The notes: generated by a model not told the origin, from the letters alone. Positions 31,016 through 41,620 are shown, counted from the stretch's first letter. The stretch: 64,000 nt of DNA from Streptomyces camponoticapitis (GCF_014646115.1 NZ_BMMV01000013.1:1-64000), one strand, 5' to 3'. Translations and numbers: made by a program.

Positions 31016-32352
31016 CAGGTCCTCGTCCGGGTGGGAGTGGTGGTGGGGGTGGCCGGTTCGGCGGTCGCGGCGGTGTGGGCGAGTATGCAGGGGATCCGTA
31101 CACGGAACACGGTGGGGCCGCCGGCGGGGCTGGAGATCCGCAGCCGGCCGTCGAGCACCGAGATGCGGTCCGCGACCCCCTGGAGGCCGCTGCCGCCGGA
31201 GAAGTCCGCGCCGCCCGCCCCGTCGTCCTTGACCTCCACGACCAGTTCGCCGTCGGCGATTTCGCCACGTACCTCCGCGCGGGCGGCCCCGCTGTGCTTC
31301 GCGACGTTCGCGAGCGCCTCGGAGACCGCGAAGTACGCCGCCGTCTCGACCGGTTCGGGCAACCGCCCCGGCAGCTCGAACCGTACGTCGACCGGCACCG
31401 TCGACCGGTCGGCGACGTCCTCGACGGCGTCCTTCAGCCCCCGGTCGGTGAGTACTTGGGGATGGATGCCCCGGATCAGCTCCCTGATCTCCACCAGCGC
31501 GGTGCCCGCCTCGTCGTGTGCTTTGGCCAGGAGGCCGCCCAGCGGCTCACCGGGGTTCTCCAGCCTCGCCAGGCCGAGCGTCATCGACAGGGCCACCAGG
31601 CGCTGCTGCGCGCCGTCGTGGAGGTCGCGCTCGATCCGGCGGCGCTCCGCCTCGAAGGCGTCCACCAGCCGCATCCGGGAACGGCCCAGCTCCTGGATCC
31701 GGGAATCCACGGCGGCCTCACGGGGCGACAGCAGCTGTCTGGTCAGCGCCGCACGCCCGGCGGCCACCACACCCAGCGGATAGGCGAGCAGGGGCAGCAC
31801 GAGCGCACCGACCAGCGCCGCCGCGAACGCCTGCGGGTACGAGTGGGCCAGCCAGATCTTCAGTACGCGGACTTCCTCGCCCCCGCCGACCGTGGCCATG
31901 ACGACCGGCGTGGCCAGCAGGCCGCCGCAGACGACGAGCACCGTTCCGACGACCAGCGCCTCCAGCGGCCACAGCACGAAGGCGAACAGCAGGGCGTAGC
32001 CCAACTCCCGCCACGTGGCCCGCTCCTTGAGGCGGACCCGTACCCACGCGGCGAGGCCGGGGCCGTCCGGCTCGCGGTGCGGATCGGCCAGTACGGCGGG
32101 GTCGATCAGCCGCAGCCGGCGACGCTCCAGCGCGGCCAGCGGGATGCCCGCGAGGGCGAACATCAGCAGCAGCGGAAGTCCGATCAGGACCACCGCCAGC
32201 GCGCCGCCGGTGACCGCCAGCAGGAGCAGCGAGACCAGGGTCGCGACACCGACGAGCACGCCGCTCAGCAGGTACGCCGCGGAGCGCCACGGCCACCCGC
32301 CGAGGAGGTAACGGGGCGCCCGGAGCGCCCGCCAGAGGCTGGGGGAGTGCAT
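31015..32352 (-). CDS. Sensor histidine kinase, HisKA_3 type
   Basis: This 445-aa membrane kinase has about five hydrophobic segments in the first 220 residues, with almost no extracytoplasmic domain. The dimerisation/phosphotransfer domain has ERRRIERDLHDGAQQR with His245. A compact HATPase follows (EALANVAKHSGA, KDDGAGG, GLQGVADR). Kinases with short loops between helices often sense membrane or cell-wall stress together with an ABC transporter, and such a transporter is encoded divergently. ATG 32352 begins MHSPSLWRALRAPR just before the first helix. Confidence 0.92.
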   Translation of the reverse strand: MHSPSLWRALRAPRYLLGGWPWRSAAYLLSGVLVGVATLVSLLLLAVTGGALAVVLIGLPLLLMFALAGIPLAALERRRLRLIDPAVLADPHREPDGPGLAAWVRVRLKERATWRELGYALLFAFVLWPLEALVVGTVLVVCGGLLATPVVMATVGGGEEVRVLKIWLAHSYPQAFAAALVGALVLPLLAYPLGVVAAGRAALTRQLLSPREAAVDSRIQELGRSRMRLVDAFEAERRRIERDLHDGAQQRLVALSMTLGLARLENPGEPLGGLLAKAHDEAGTALVEIRELIRGIHPQVLTDRGLKDAVEDVADRSTVPVDVRFELPGRLPEPVETAAYFAVSEALANVAKHSGAARAEVRGEIADGELVVEVKDDGAGGADFSGGSGLQGVADRISVLDGRLRISSPAGGPTVFRVRIPCILAHTAATAEPATPTTTPTRTRT

Positions 32353-32474
32353 GGACGCACGGTAGGCGGGTGCCGGACGGGGCGACCACCCAGCTGGCTC
32401 CACCTTTCGCCCCGTACGTAGCCCCACCTGCCTCGCGTGGCGCCTCGCGGGGGCGTCGCGCGGGTTGGAGCGCG

Positions 32475-32492
32475 GGTGGAGACAGCTCCACC
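32475..32492. promoter_or_regulatory. Candidate operator between the kinase and ABC transporter genes
   Basis: The inverted repeat GGTGGAG-ACAG-CTCCACC (7-bp arms, 4-nt spacer) lies in the 198-nt divergent region, 58 nt before the ABC ATPase start. The half-site GCTCCACC recurs as a direct repeat at 32397-32404. The symmetry and position fit binding by the NarL-type regulator. Confidence 0.45.
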
Positions 32493-32550
32493 ACCGGCGT
32501 GGCGTCCTGCTGTGATGTGCCCGGCGCCCGGCGCGGCTTGAGTGATCGCC

Positions 32551-33344
32551 ATGAACGACATGACCAACACCGCCGCCCACGACAACGCCCGGGACGGCAT
32601 CCTTACGAAGGACGTCACGAAGGACGTCGCGGTCCGGCTCCGTTCGCTCACGCGGTCCTACGGGAAGGGCGCCGCGGCGGTGACGGCGCTCGACCGGGTC
32701 ACCCTCGACATACCCAAGGGCACCTTCACCGCCGTCATGGGACCTTCCGGCTCCGGCAAGTCCACCCTGCTCCAGTGCACGGCCGGACTGGACCGGCCCA
32801 CCAGCGGGACCGTGCTTCTCGGGGGCCGCGACCTGACCTCGCTCAGCGAGAACAAGCTGACCCTGCTGCGGCGCGAACGCGTCGGCTTCGTCTTCCAGGC
32901 GTTCAACCTGCTCCCCTCGCTGACCGCCGAACAGAATGTCGCGCTCCCGCTGCGCCTGGCCGGCCGGCGGCCGAAACGGGGCGCCGTTCTCGACGTGCTG
33001 GAGCGGGTGGGGCTGCGCGACCGCGCGGGGCACCGGCCGAGCGAGCTCTCCGGCGGCCAGCAGCAGCGGGTGGCGCTCGCCAGGGCGCTCGTCACCCGCC
33101 CCGACGTCCTCTTCGGCGACGAGCCGACGGGGGCGCTGGACTCCCGGACGGGCCAGGAGGTCCTCGCCCTGCTGCGCGGCATGGTCGACGGCGGCCAGAC
33201 GGTGATCATGGTGACGCACGACCCGATGGCCGCGTCGTACGCGGACCGGGTGCTCTTCCTGGCGGACGGCCGCGTGCGGGGCGCTCTCGACTCCCCGACC
33301 GCGGACCGGATCGCCGAGCGGATGACCGCCCTGGCGGTGGCCCC

Positions 33345-33351
<7 letters not shown>
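32551..33351 (+). CDS. ABC transporter ATP-binding protein (MacB/LolD type)
   Basis: This 266-aa ATPase has Walker A GPSGSGKS, the Q-loop FVFQAFNLLPSLTAEQNV, signature LSGGQQQRVALARAL, Walker B VLFGDEPTGALD, and H-loop VTHD. The FQ-x-FNL and DEPTGALD forms are typical of MacB/BceA/LolD-type transporters that pair with FtsX-like permeases. It overlaps the permease gene by 7 nt. ATG 32551 is taken; a GTG at 32542 is also possible and neither has a strong ribosome site. The likely role is export of, or defence against, an antibiotic or membrane-active compound. Confidence 0.92.
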
Positions 33352-35930
<2,579 letters not shown>

Positions 35931-36008
35931 CCGCACCGTCGCGACGAGTTCGGCCGGGTGCGGGGGTCGTCCGTGACCGACGGCAACCGACGAGGCGGAG
36001 GTCCGTGC

Positions 36009-36572
36009 GTGCGCGATTCTCTCATTACCGAGAACATCACCGTCGACGGTGTCATCGACGCGGCGGGCGGCTGGTTCGCCCCGGCGGAGGGGACGGAGGA
36101 CCAGTCCGACATCAACGAGGAACTCCGGAGGCAGATGACCGCCGCCGACGCCTTCCTCGTCGGGCGGGTGACCTTCGAGGAGATGCGGGGCTACTGGCCC
36201 CGGCGGACCGACGACACCACCGGCGTCGGCGACTACCTCAACTCCGTGTCGCAATACGTGATCTCCCGCACGCTGGGCGACCCCGGCTGGGAGCACACCA
36301 CCGTGCTGCGGGGTGACGTCCGCGCCGAGGTCCGGGAGTTGAAGGCCGGGGCGGGCGGAGACATCGTGACCACGGGCAGCGTGAGGCTGGCCCGGGAACT
36401 CGTCGCGGCCGGACTGGTCGACGAGTACCGGCTGTTCGTGTATCCGGTGGTCCTCGGGCACGGCCGGCGGCTGTTCGCCGGCGCCGGCGCCGCCGACGTG
36501 CCGGGGCTGCGGCTGGTCCAGAGCCTGCCGTTCACCTCGGGTGTCGTGCTGCTGCGCTACCGGACGGTGTAG
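36009..36572 (+). CDS. Dihydrofolate reductase / RibD C-terminal-like protein
   Basis: This 187-aa protein has the RibD_C/dihydrofolate reductase-like fold (PF01872): NITVDGVIDAAGGWF, ADAFLVGRVTFEEMRGYW, VTTGSVRLARELVAAGLVDEYRLFVYPVVLGHGRRLF. Such small stand-alone proteins are common in Streptomyces and are often annotated as dihydrofolate reductase, though few have shown activity; the physiological reaction is unknown. GTG 36009 has GGAGG 7 nt upstream. It is followed by the recA promoter region. Confidence 0.85.
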   Translation: MRDSLITENITVDGVIDAAGGWFAPAEGTEDQSDINEELRRQMTAADAFLVGRVTFEEMRGYWPRRTDDTTGVGDYLNSVSQYVISRTLGDPGWEHTTVLRGDVRAEVRELKAGAGGDIVTTGSVRLARELVAAGLVDEYRLFVYPVVLGHGRRLFAGAGAADVPGLRLVQSLPFTSGVVLLRYRTV

Positions 36573-36681
36573 GTCACGGAGCGGCGGCGCGGTCGGTTGC
36601 GGCCCGTGCCGGTCTCTCCGTGCCCGTACTCGTGCGCCCGCCCCGGCTCCGGCCGCTCCGCGACACGCCCGCGAGAGGTGC

Positions 36682-36711
36682 TTGACACCAAAATCGAACA
36701 GACGTTCTCAT
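36682..36711 (+). promoter_or_regulatory. recA promoter with LexA (SOS) box
   Basis: The -35 is TTGACA (36682-36687) and a possible -10 is TCTCAT (36706-36711, 18-bp spacing). Between them is TCGAAC-AGAC-GTTC (36694-36707), which fits the Gram-positive/actinobacterial LexA site GAAC-N4-GTTC. A LexA dimer there would block RNA polymerase, which is consistent with DNA-damage induction of recA. Confidence 0.85.
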
Positions 36712-36750
36712 GGGTTGTGGCCGGTTGGTCGGGGTTCCGGGAGCCGGGAG

Positions 36751-36759
36751 TTATCCACA
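36751..36759 (+). promoter_or_regulatory. Perfect DnaA box in the recA leader
   Basis: TTATCCACA matches the strict E. coli DnaA box (Streptomyces oriC boxes are usually TTGTCCACA). It lies about 40 nt after the SOS box and 90 nt before the recA ATG, in the transcribed leader. A single 9-mer could be chance. Confidence 0.4.
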
Positions 36760-36848
36760 GGCCGGGAGGACGTCGAGGCCCATTGTCAGTGGCAGGGGAT
36801 AGCGTCTTCGATGTGAAGCGATCAACACAAGCAAATCGGGTGGAACCC

Positions 36849-37988
36849 ATGGCAGGATCCGACCGCGAGAAGGCGCTGGACGCCGCTCTCGCCCAAATTG
36901 AACGGCAATTCGGCAAGGGCGCGGTAATGCGCCTCGGCGAGCGGCCGAACGAGCCCATCGAGGTCATCCCCACCGGGTCGACCGCACTCGACGTCGCGCT
37001 CGGCGTCGGCGGCATCCCGCGTGGCCGAGTGGTGGAGGTGTACGGGCCGGAGTCCTCCGGCAAGACGACGCTGACGCTGCACGCGGTGGCGAACGCCCAG
37101 CGGGCGGGCGGCACGGTCGCCTTCGTGGACGCGGAGCACGCTCTCGACCCGGAGTACGCGAAGAAGCTCGGCGTCGACATCGACAGCCTGCTGCTGTCCC
37201 AGCCGGACAACGGCGAGCAGGCCCTGGAGATCGTGGACATGCTGGTCCGCTCAGGGGCGCTCGATCTCATCGTCATCGACTCCGTCGCGGCCCTCGTGCC
37301 GCGCGCGGAGATCGAGGGCGAGATGGGCGACTCGCACGTGGGTCTGCAGGCGCGGCTGATGAGCCAGGCGCTCCGGAAGATCACCAGTGCGCTCAACCAG
37401 TCCAAGACCACGGCCATCTTCATCAACCAGCTCCGCGAGAAGATCGGCGTGATGTTCGGCTCGCCGGAGACCACCACGGGTGGCCGGGCGCTGAAGTTCT
37501 ACGCCTCGGTGCGGCTCGACATCCGTCGTATCGAGACGCTGAAGGACGGCACCGACGCCGTCGGCAACCGCACCCGCGTCAAGGTCGTCAAGAACAAGGT
37601 CGCGCCGCCCTTCAAGCAGGCCGAGTTCGACATCCTGTACGGCCACGGGATCAGCCGTGAGGGCGGTCTGATCGACATGGGCGTGGAGGAGGGCTTCGTC
37701 CGCAAGGCCGGTGCCTGGTACACGTACGAGGGCGACCAGCTCGGCCAGGGCAAGGAGAACGCCCGCAACTTCCTCAAGGACAACCCCGATCTCGCCGACG
37801 AGATCGAGAAGAAGATCCTGGAGAAGCTGGGTGTCGGCGTCAAGCCGGAGGAGCCGGCGGCCGAGCCCGGAGCTGCCGCGGCCGGTGGCCCTGCCGCCGC
37901 CGGAGCCCCGGCCGGCGACACGGCCAAGACGGTGCCCGCTCCCGCCACCAAGGCCAAGTCGGCCAAGGCGGCGGCGGTAAAGAGCTAG
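36849..37988 (+). CDS. recA: Recombinase RecA
   Basis: This 379-aa RecA carries out homologous strand exchange and serves as co-protease for LexA self-cleavage. Walker A is GPESSGKT, Walker B is LIVIDSVAAL, loop L1 is EGEMGDSHVGLQARLMSQ, and loop L2 is NQLREKIGVMFGSPETTTGG. The C-terminal ~50 residues are an Ala/Pro/Lys-rich tail typical of Streptomyces RecA. It is preceded by an SOS box and followed after 9 nt by recX, which implies one transcript. Confidence 0.98.
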   Translation: MAGSDREKALDAALAQIERQFGKGAVMRLGERPNEPIEVIPTGSTALDVALGVGGIPRGRVVEVYGPESSGKTTLTLHAVANAQRAGGTVAFVDAEHALDPEYAKKLGVDIDSLLLSQPDNGEQALEIVDMLVRSGALDLIVIDSVAALVPRAEIEGEMGDSHVGLQARLMSQALRKITSALNQSKTTAIFINQLREKIGVMFGSPETTTGGRALKFYASVRLDIRRIETLKDGTDAVGNRTRVKVVKNKVAPPFKQAEFDILYGHGISREGGLIDMGVEEGFVRKAGAWYTYEGDQLGQGKENARNFLKDNPDLADEIEKKILEKLGVGVKPEEPAAEPGAAAAGGPAAAGAPAGDTAKTVPAPATKAKSAKAAAVKS

Positions 37989-37997
37989 TTCGGCGCA

Positions 37998-38582
37998 GTG
38001 CCTTATGCGAAGAGGCGGCGAACTGAACAGCCGGGCGGCAGCCCCGACTCGTCGAGGGCCGAGAAGGAGCTGCCGCCCCAGGATCCGGCGGAGCGGGCGC
38101 GGGGGATCTGTCTGCGCCTGCTCACCGGGACCCCTCGCACCCGGAAACAGCTGGCGGACGCGTTGGAGAAGCGCGACATCCCCGCGGATGTCGCGGCGGA
38201 GGTCCTCTCCCGCTTCGAAGACGTGGGACTGATCAACGACGCGGCGTTCGCCGACGCGTGGGTGGAGTCCCGGCACCACGGCCGGGGCCTGGCCCGGCGT
38301 GCCCTGGCGCGTGAACTGCGCACCAAGGGGGTGGACTCCGACCTGATCGACGAGGCGGTGGGACAGCTCGACTCCGACCAGGAGGAGGCGACCGCACGGG
38401 AGTTGGTCGCCCGCAGACTCCGCTCCACCCGCTGCATGGAGCGGGACAGGAGGGTGCGCAGACTCGCGGGCATGCTGGCCCGCAAGGGATACCCGCAGGG
38501 TCTCGCGCTGCGGGTGGTCAAGCAGGCGCTGGAGGCGGAGGGTGAGGACACCGAGGGACTGGACGAGGAGAGCATCTACTGA
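37998..38582 (+). CDS. recX: RecX, inhibitor of RecA
   Basis: This 194-aa RecX is built of three-helix repeats (SRFEDVGLINDAAFADAWVESRHHGRGLARRALARELRTKGV is the best-conserved block). It has a charged N-terminal extension of ~40 residues. It binds RecA filaments and limits their growth. GTG 37998 follows the recA stop by 9 nt with no strong ribosome site, so its level is probably kept low through read-through and coupling from recA. Confidence 0.95.
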   Translation: MPYAKRRRTEQPGGSPDSSRAEKELPPQDPAERARGICLRLLTGTPRTRKQLADALEKRDIPADVAAEVLSRFEDVGLINDAAFADAWVESRHHGRGLARRALARELRTKGVDSDLIDEAVGQLDSDQEEATARELVARRLRSTRCMERDRRVRRLAGMLARKGYPQGLALRVVKQALEAEGEDTEGLDEESIY

Positions 38583-38677
38583 GGTTTACGGGGGGCCCGC
38601 AGCACAGGGCAGCCGGACGAACGATGAACACCAGACCCGGTCCGCACGGGGGCGGCCGGGGCCCGGCCCAGACCCGC

Positions 38678-39112
38678 TCAGTGCGAGACCGGCATGCCTT
38701 CCGCCTTCCACGCCTGGAAGCCGCCGACGAGGTCCGTCGCGCGGTGCAGCCCCAGCTGGCGCAGTGAGACAGCCGCGAGACTCGACGCGTAACCCTCGTC
38801 GCAGATCACCACGACGCGCAGATCGTGACTGGTGGCCTGCGCCGCCCGGTGGCTTCCCTGCGGGTCGAGGCGCCACTCCAGCTCGTTGCGCTCCACGACC
38901 AGCGCACCGGGGATCAGCCCGTCGCGCTCCCGCAGCTCCGCGTACCTGATGTCGACCAGCAGCGCGCCGTCCTCGGCGGCGGCGAAGGCCTCGCGCGGTT
39001 CGACCCGGTCGAGTCCCTCACGGACCCGGTCGAGCAGTTCGTCGATCCCCACCGGCGCCGCGGGTATGCCTGCCCCGCCCCGCGCCGGCTGCTCGCTCGG
39101 CCCGCCGCTCAC
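38678..39112 (-). CDS. Rhodanese-like sulfurtransferase
   Basis: This 144-aa single-domain rhodanese has the active-site loop VVICDEGYASSLAA, where the Cys would carry the persulfide. The CDE loop start differs from the usual CRxGxR. GTG 39112 forms a 4-nt GTGA overlap with the cysteine dioxygenase stop and has AGGAG 5 nt upstream, so the two are translated together. The context suggests it handles sulfane sulfur from cysteine. Convergent with recX; 38583-38677 between them holds nothing clear. Confidence 0.88.
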   Translation of the reverse strand: MSGGPSEQPARGGAGIPAAPVGIDELLDRVREGLDRVEPREAFAAAEDGALLVDIRYAELRERDGLIPGALVVERNELEWRLDPQGSHRAAQATSHDLRVVVICDEGYASSLAAVSLRQLGLHRATDLVGGFQAWKAEGMPVSH

Positions 39113-39714
39113 TGCCACTCCTGCGGACGCTCGACCTGCTCAAGACGGAGCACCGCGCCGGTGCGGCTGTAGCGGCGCATCAGCGGCAACGGCGGGTAGT
39201 AGGCGTGCACCGAAACGGCGTGCTCCGAGTCCGACTCGTTGCGCACCTCGTGCACATGATGGCTGCCGAAAGCGCGGGCGTCGCCCTTCGTCAACTTCCG
39301 CGCCCGGTCGACCCCTTCGGCCAGCTCCAGCGTCTTCCAGCCCTCGGTCGGCAGCCGGGCGGCCAGCGAGTCCTCCTGGAGCGCTCCTCCCGCCGTGGCG
39401 AAGGCGCCGAACGAGCCGCCGTGGTCGTGCCAGCCGGTCCCCGTGCCGGGCGGCCAGCCGATGATCCACGCCTCGCTGCCGGCGGGGCCTTCGAGGCGGA
39501 TCCAGGTACGGCCCTCGGGGTCGAGGGGGAGGGTGGAGACGAGCTCGGCGTCGGCCGCCGTACGCCGGACGAAGGCCAGCAGTTCGGCCTGCGTGGGAGC
39601 GCCCGGGGCCGCGGGCACCGGAGCGGGGGAGCCGGCCGGGGAGGCGACTGCCCTTGGAGCTACGGCAGTTGACGCCGGGGCAGCGGACGCGGGGATGTCG
39701 GGAGAGGGAGACAT
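39109..39714 (-). CDS. Cysteine dioxygenase, type I
   Basis: This 201-aa cupin oxidises cysteine to cysteine sulfinate with iron and O2. The metal His are His96 and His98 (GWHDHGGSFGAF) and His153 or His155 (GSHHVHEV). The substrate-binding Arg is probably Arg73 (WIRLEG), and SVHAYYPPL supplies the catalytic Tyr. The first ~40 residues are Ala/Pro-rich. It could act on 3-mercaptopropionate, but cysteine is the best guess. ATG 39714 has CAGGACGG as ribosome site, 8 nt away. It is first in an operon with the rhodanese, preceded by a leader encoding a Cys-rich peptide. Confidence 0.92.
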   Translation of the reverse strand: MSPSPDIPASAAPASTAVAPRAVASPAGSPAPVPAAPGAPTQAELLAFVRRTAADAELVSTLPLDPEGRTWIRLEGPAGSEAWIIGWPPGTGTGWHDHGGSFGAFATAGGALQEDSLAARLPTEGWKTLELAEGVDRARKLTKGDARAFGSHHVHEVRNESDSEHAVSVHAYYPPLPLMRRYSRTGAVLRLEQVERPQEWQ

Positions 39715-39845
39715 GATGACCGTCCTGGAAGTTCGCGGATGCGCGACGTCGTGTACCGATGCACGACGAGCGCCATGAGAGGGGGCGAATTCAGCAGGAC
39801 GGACGACACACACAGCCCGCATAGCGGACCAGGTCCATATGGACC
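39715..39845 (-). promoter_or_regulatory. Structured mRNA leader of the cysteine dioxygenase operon
   Basis: Three elements can be seen. (1) CCGTCCTG in the last codons of the leader peptide (39802-39795) is perfectly complementary to CAGGACGG (39727-39720), the dioxygenase ribosome binding site. (2) CGTCGTG/CACGACG (39768-39747) forms a 7-bp hairpin in between. (3) GGTCCATATGGACC (39832-39845) is a perfect palindrome holding the leader start codon. Together they suggest control of dioxygenase translation by ribosome position on the leader peptide. Confidence 0.6.
39791..39838 (-). CDS. Cys-rich leader peptide MDLVRYAGCVCRPSC
   Basis: This 15-codon frame has Cys at positions 9, 11 and 15, the last directly before the stop. 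GGAGGG lies 5 nt before its ATG, one of the best ribosome sites in the region. It precedes the cysteine dioxygenase gene by 77 nt. Mycobacteria carry polycysteine leader peptides that tune sulfur operons through ribosome stalling when Cys-tRNA is short; this looks like a Streptomyces counterpart with a different sequence. It is a prediction from sequence only. Confidence 0.6.
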   Translation of the reverse strand: MDLVRYAGCVCRPSC

Positions 39846-39884
39846 CTCCGCCACAGGCGCACATCGGTGTCAGTCACGCTCCGG

Positions 39885-39914
39885 AGTACACCATGTGATC
39901 ACGACGACGGTCAA
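39885..39914 (-). promoter_or_regulatory. Promoter of the cysteine dioxygenase operon
   Basis: On the minus strand, TTGACC (39914-39909) and TGTACT (39890-39885) are 18 bp apart. The -35 overlaps the stop codon of the upstream monooxygenase gene. Transcription would begin near 39878 and give a ~165-nt leader including the Cys-rich peptide. Confidence 0.5.
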
Positions 39915-41620
39915 TTGATGTTCGCGGTCCGGTCCGTACGGGCGGAGTGATCTTTCGCCGGAGAGGGCTCAGGCACACCCCCACGTGCGGCGTCGGCCGC
40001 CGCGTACAGCTCGCCGGGACGCACTCCGCCGAAGGCCGCGACCAGATGCCCGTCGGGCCGTACGAGCAGCACGGAGTGCGCGGACGCCCCGGGATAGCTC
40101 TCGGTGACCAGCAGCTCGGCCGGTGCCGGCAGCGCCGCCACGGCCTCGGCGAGCCGCGGCATCACCCCCGCCGTCAGCCAGTGCCGCCGGTCCCACACAC
40201 CCGTTCCCGGTGCGACCAGCACCACCAGCATGCTGCCCCTGCCGAGCCGGTCCCGCAGTCGTACCGTCATGCCGTCGGGCGCCGTCACCAGCACGTCGTC
40301 GACGGGCGCCCCCGTCCGGGTGTCGACCGTCGTGTGCGCCTCGGCGTACGGAGGCGCCAGGGGGGAGTGCGGGTACGCGGGGGGCGCGCCCAGCGGCCCG
40401 TGCCCCAGATGCCCGTCGGCGAGCAGGGCGTCGTGGCCGCGCGAGCTGCCCAGATACGTACGCAGCCCTCCGCCGCCGCGAAGTATCGTCAGCGACTGGT
40501 CCGCCGCGCGCAGCCGGGCGGCGACCGCGGTCCGGCGTTCCGCCTGGTAGCTGTCCAGCAGCGTCTCCGACGCCCCGTGGTGCCAGGCGTGCGCCAGCTT
40601 CCAGGCCAGGTTGTCGGCGTCCCGCAGCCCCTCGTCGAGCCCCTGCGTGCCGAGCGCGCCCAGCAGATGCGCGGCGTCACCCGCGAGGAAGGCCCTCCCG
40701 ACGCGCCAGCGCCGGGCGAGCCGGTGGTGCAGCGTGTACACACCGGTGTCGAGCAGGTCGTACGGCGGCGTCTCGCCGCACCACCCGGCCAGGGTGTCCC
40801 GTACCCGCGTCACCAGCGCCTCCGGCGTGACCAGCTCGCCCCGGGCGGGCAGCAGCCAGTCCAGCCGCCACACACCGCCCGCGAGCGGCCTGGCGGACAC
40901 CTCCTGGCCACCGCCCCGCCACGGCGGCTGACGGTGCAGCACGGCCTCGCCGGGCCAGGGCAGTTCGACGCGGAGCGCGGCGACCGCGTGCCGCTCCACC
41001 GCTGTACGGCCCGGGAAACGGACGCCCAGGAGCTTGCGGACGGTCGACCTGGCGCCGTCGCAGCCCACCACATGGCTTCCCCGCCACCAGGTCGCCCCGG
41101 GGCCACGCGTGTGCACCGTGACGCCCCGCGCGTCCTGCTCCAGCGAGTCGAGCCGGCTGTCCGCCACCAGCCGTACGAGGTCGTGGCGCGCCACGGCGTC
41201 CCTGAGGCCGCGCGTGAGGGCGTGCTGGGGGAGGTGTAACGGGGAGGGGAACACCGCGTCGGCGCGTTCTCCGTCACCGGCGCCGGCCGAACCGGCGCCG
41301 CCCGGGCCGGCACCCGCAACAGCCGCCCCGCTCGCGCCACCCACCTCGTCCGCGTCACCGAGCGGCAGCTGCCGCATCTGCTGCTTGCGCCTCAACTGGC
41401 GCCAACCGACCCACCAGGCGCCTTCGTCACGGAGCGTGGAACAGCCCAGCCGCGCCATCAGCGCGGCGGTGTCGGGCCGCAGCACCGCCGTACGGGCCGG
41501 ACGCGGATCGTCCTTGCCCGTCCCCTCGTCCAGCACGACGACGGGAACGCCCTGGGTGGCGAGGCAGAGCGAGAGCGCGAGCCCCACGGGGCCCGCGCCG
41601 ACAACGATCACCGGGTCCAC
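39911..41620 (-). CDS. FAD-dependent aromatic-type monooxygenase
   Basis: This 569-aa flavoprotein monooxygenase is of the PheA/UbiH class. The FAD motif GAGPVGLALSLCLA is at the N-terminus, VVGCDGARSTVRKLLG carries the DG motif, GDAAHLLGALGTQGLDEGLRDADNLAWKLA closes the FAD fold, and a C-terminal thioredoxin-like region resembles phenol hydroxylases. An Ala/Gly-rich stretch lies near 100-120. GTG 41620 has GGAGGGG 8 nt upstream. The substrate is unknown; rifampicin monooxygenases and polyketide hydroxylases share this fold. It has no biosynthetic neighbours. Confidence 0.88.
   Translation of the reverse strand: MDPVIVVGAGPVGLALSLCLATQGVPVVVLDEGTGKDDPRPARTAVLRPDTAALMARLGCSTLRDEGAWWVGWRQLRRKQQMRQLPLGDADEVGGASGAAVAGAGPGGAGSAGAGDGERADAVFPSPLHLPQHALTRGLRDAVARHDLVRLVADSRLDSLEQDARGVTVHTRGPGATWWRGSHVVGCDGARSTVRKLLGVRFPGRTAVERHAVAALRVELPWPGEAVLHRQPPWRGGGQEVSARPLAGGVWRLDWLLPARGELVTPEALVTRVRDTLAGWCGETPPYDLLDTGVYTLHHRLARRWRVGRAFLAGDAAHLLGALGTQGLDEGLRDADNLAWKLAHAWHHGASETLLDSYQAERRTAVAARLRAADQSLTILRGGGGLRTYLGSSRGHDALLADGHLGHGPLGAPPAYPHSPLAPPYAEAHTTVDTRTGAPVDDVLVTAPDGMTVRLRDRLGRGSMLVVLVAPGTGVWDRRHWLTAGVMPRLAEAVAALPAPAELLVTESYPGASAHSVLLVRPDGHLVAAFGGVRPGELYAAADAARGGVPEPSPAKDHSARTDRTANIN

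Noticed and set aside
39791..39864. Frame starting MCACGGGS at 39864 as an alternative Cys-rich leader
   Set aside because: It has no stop and reads straight into the dioxygenase frame, and it has no ribosome site. The separate 15-codon frame with GGAGGG and a stop is better supported.
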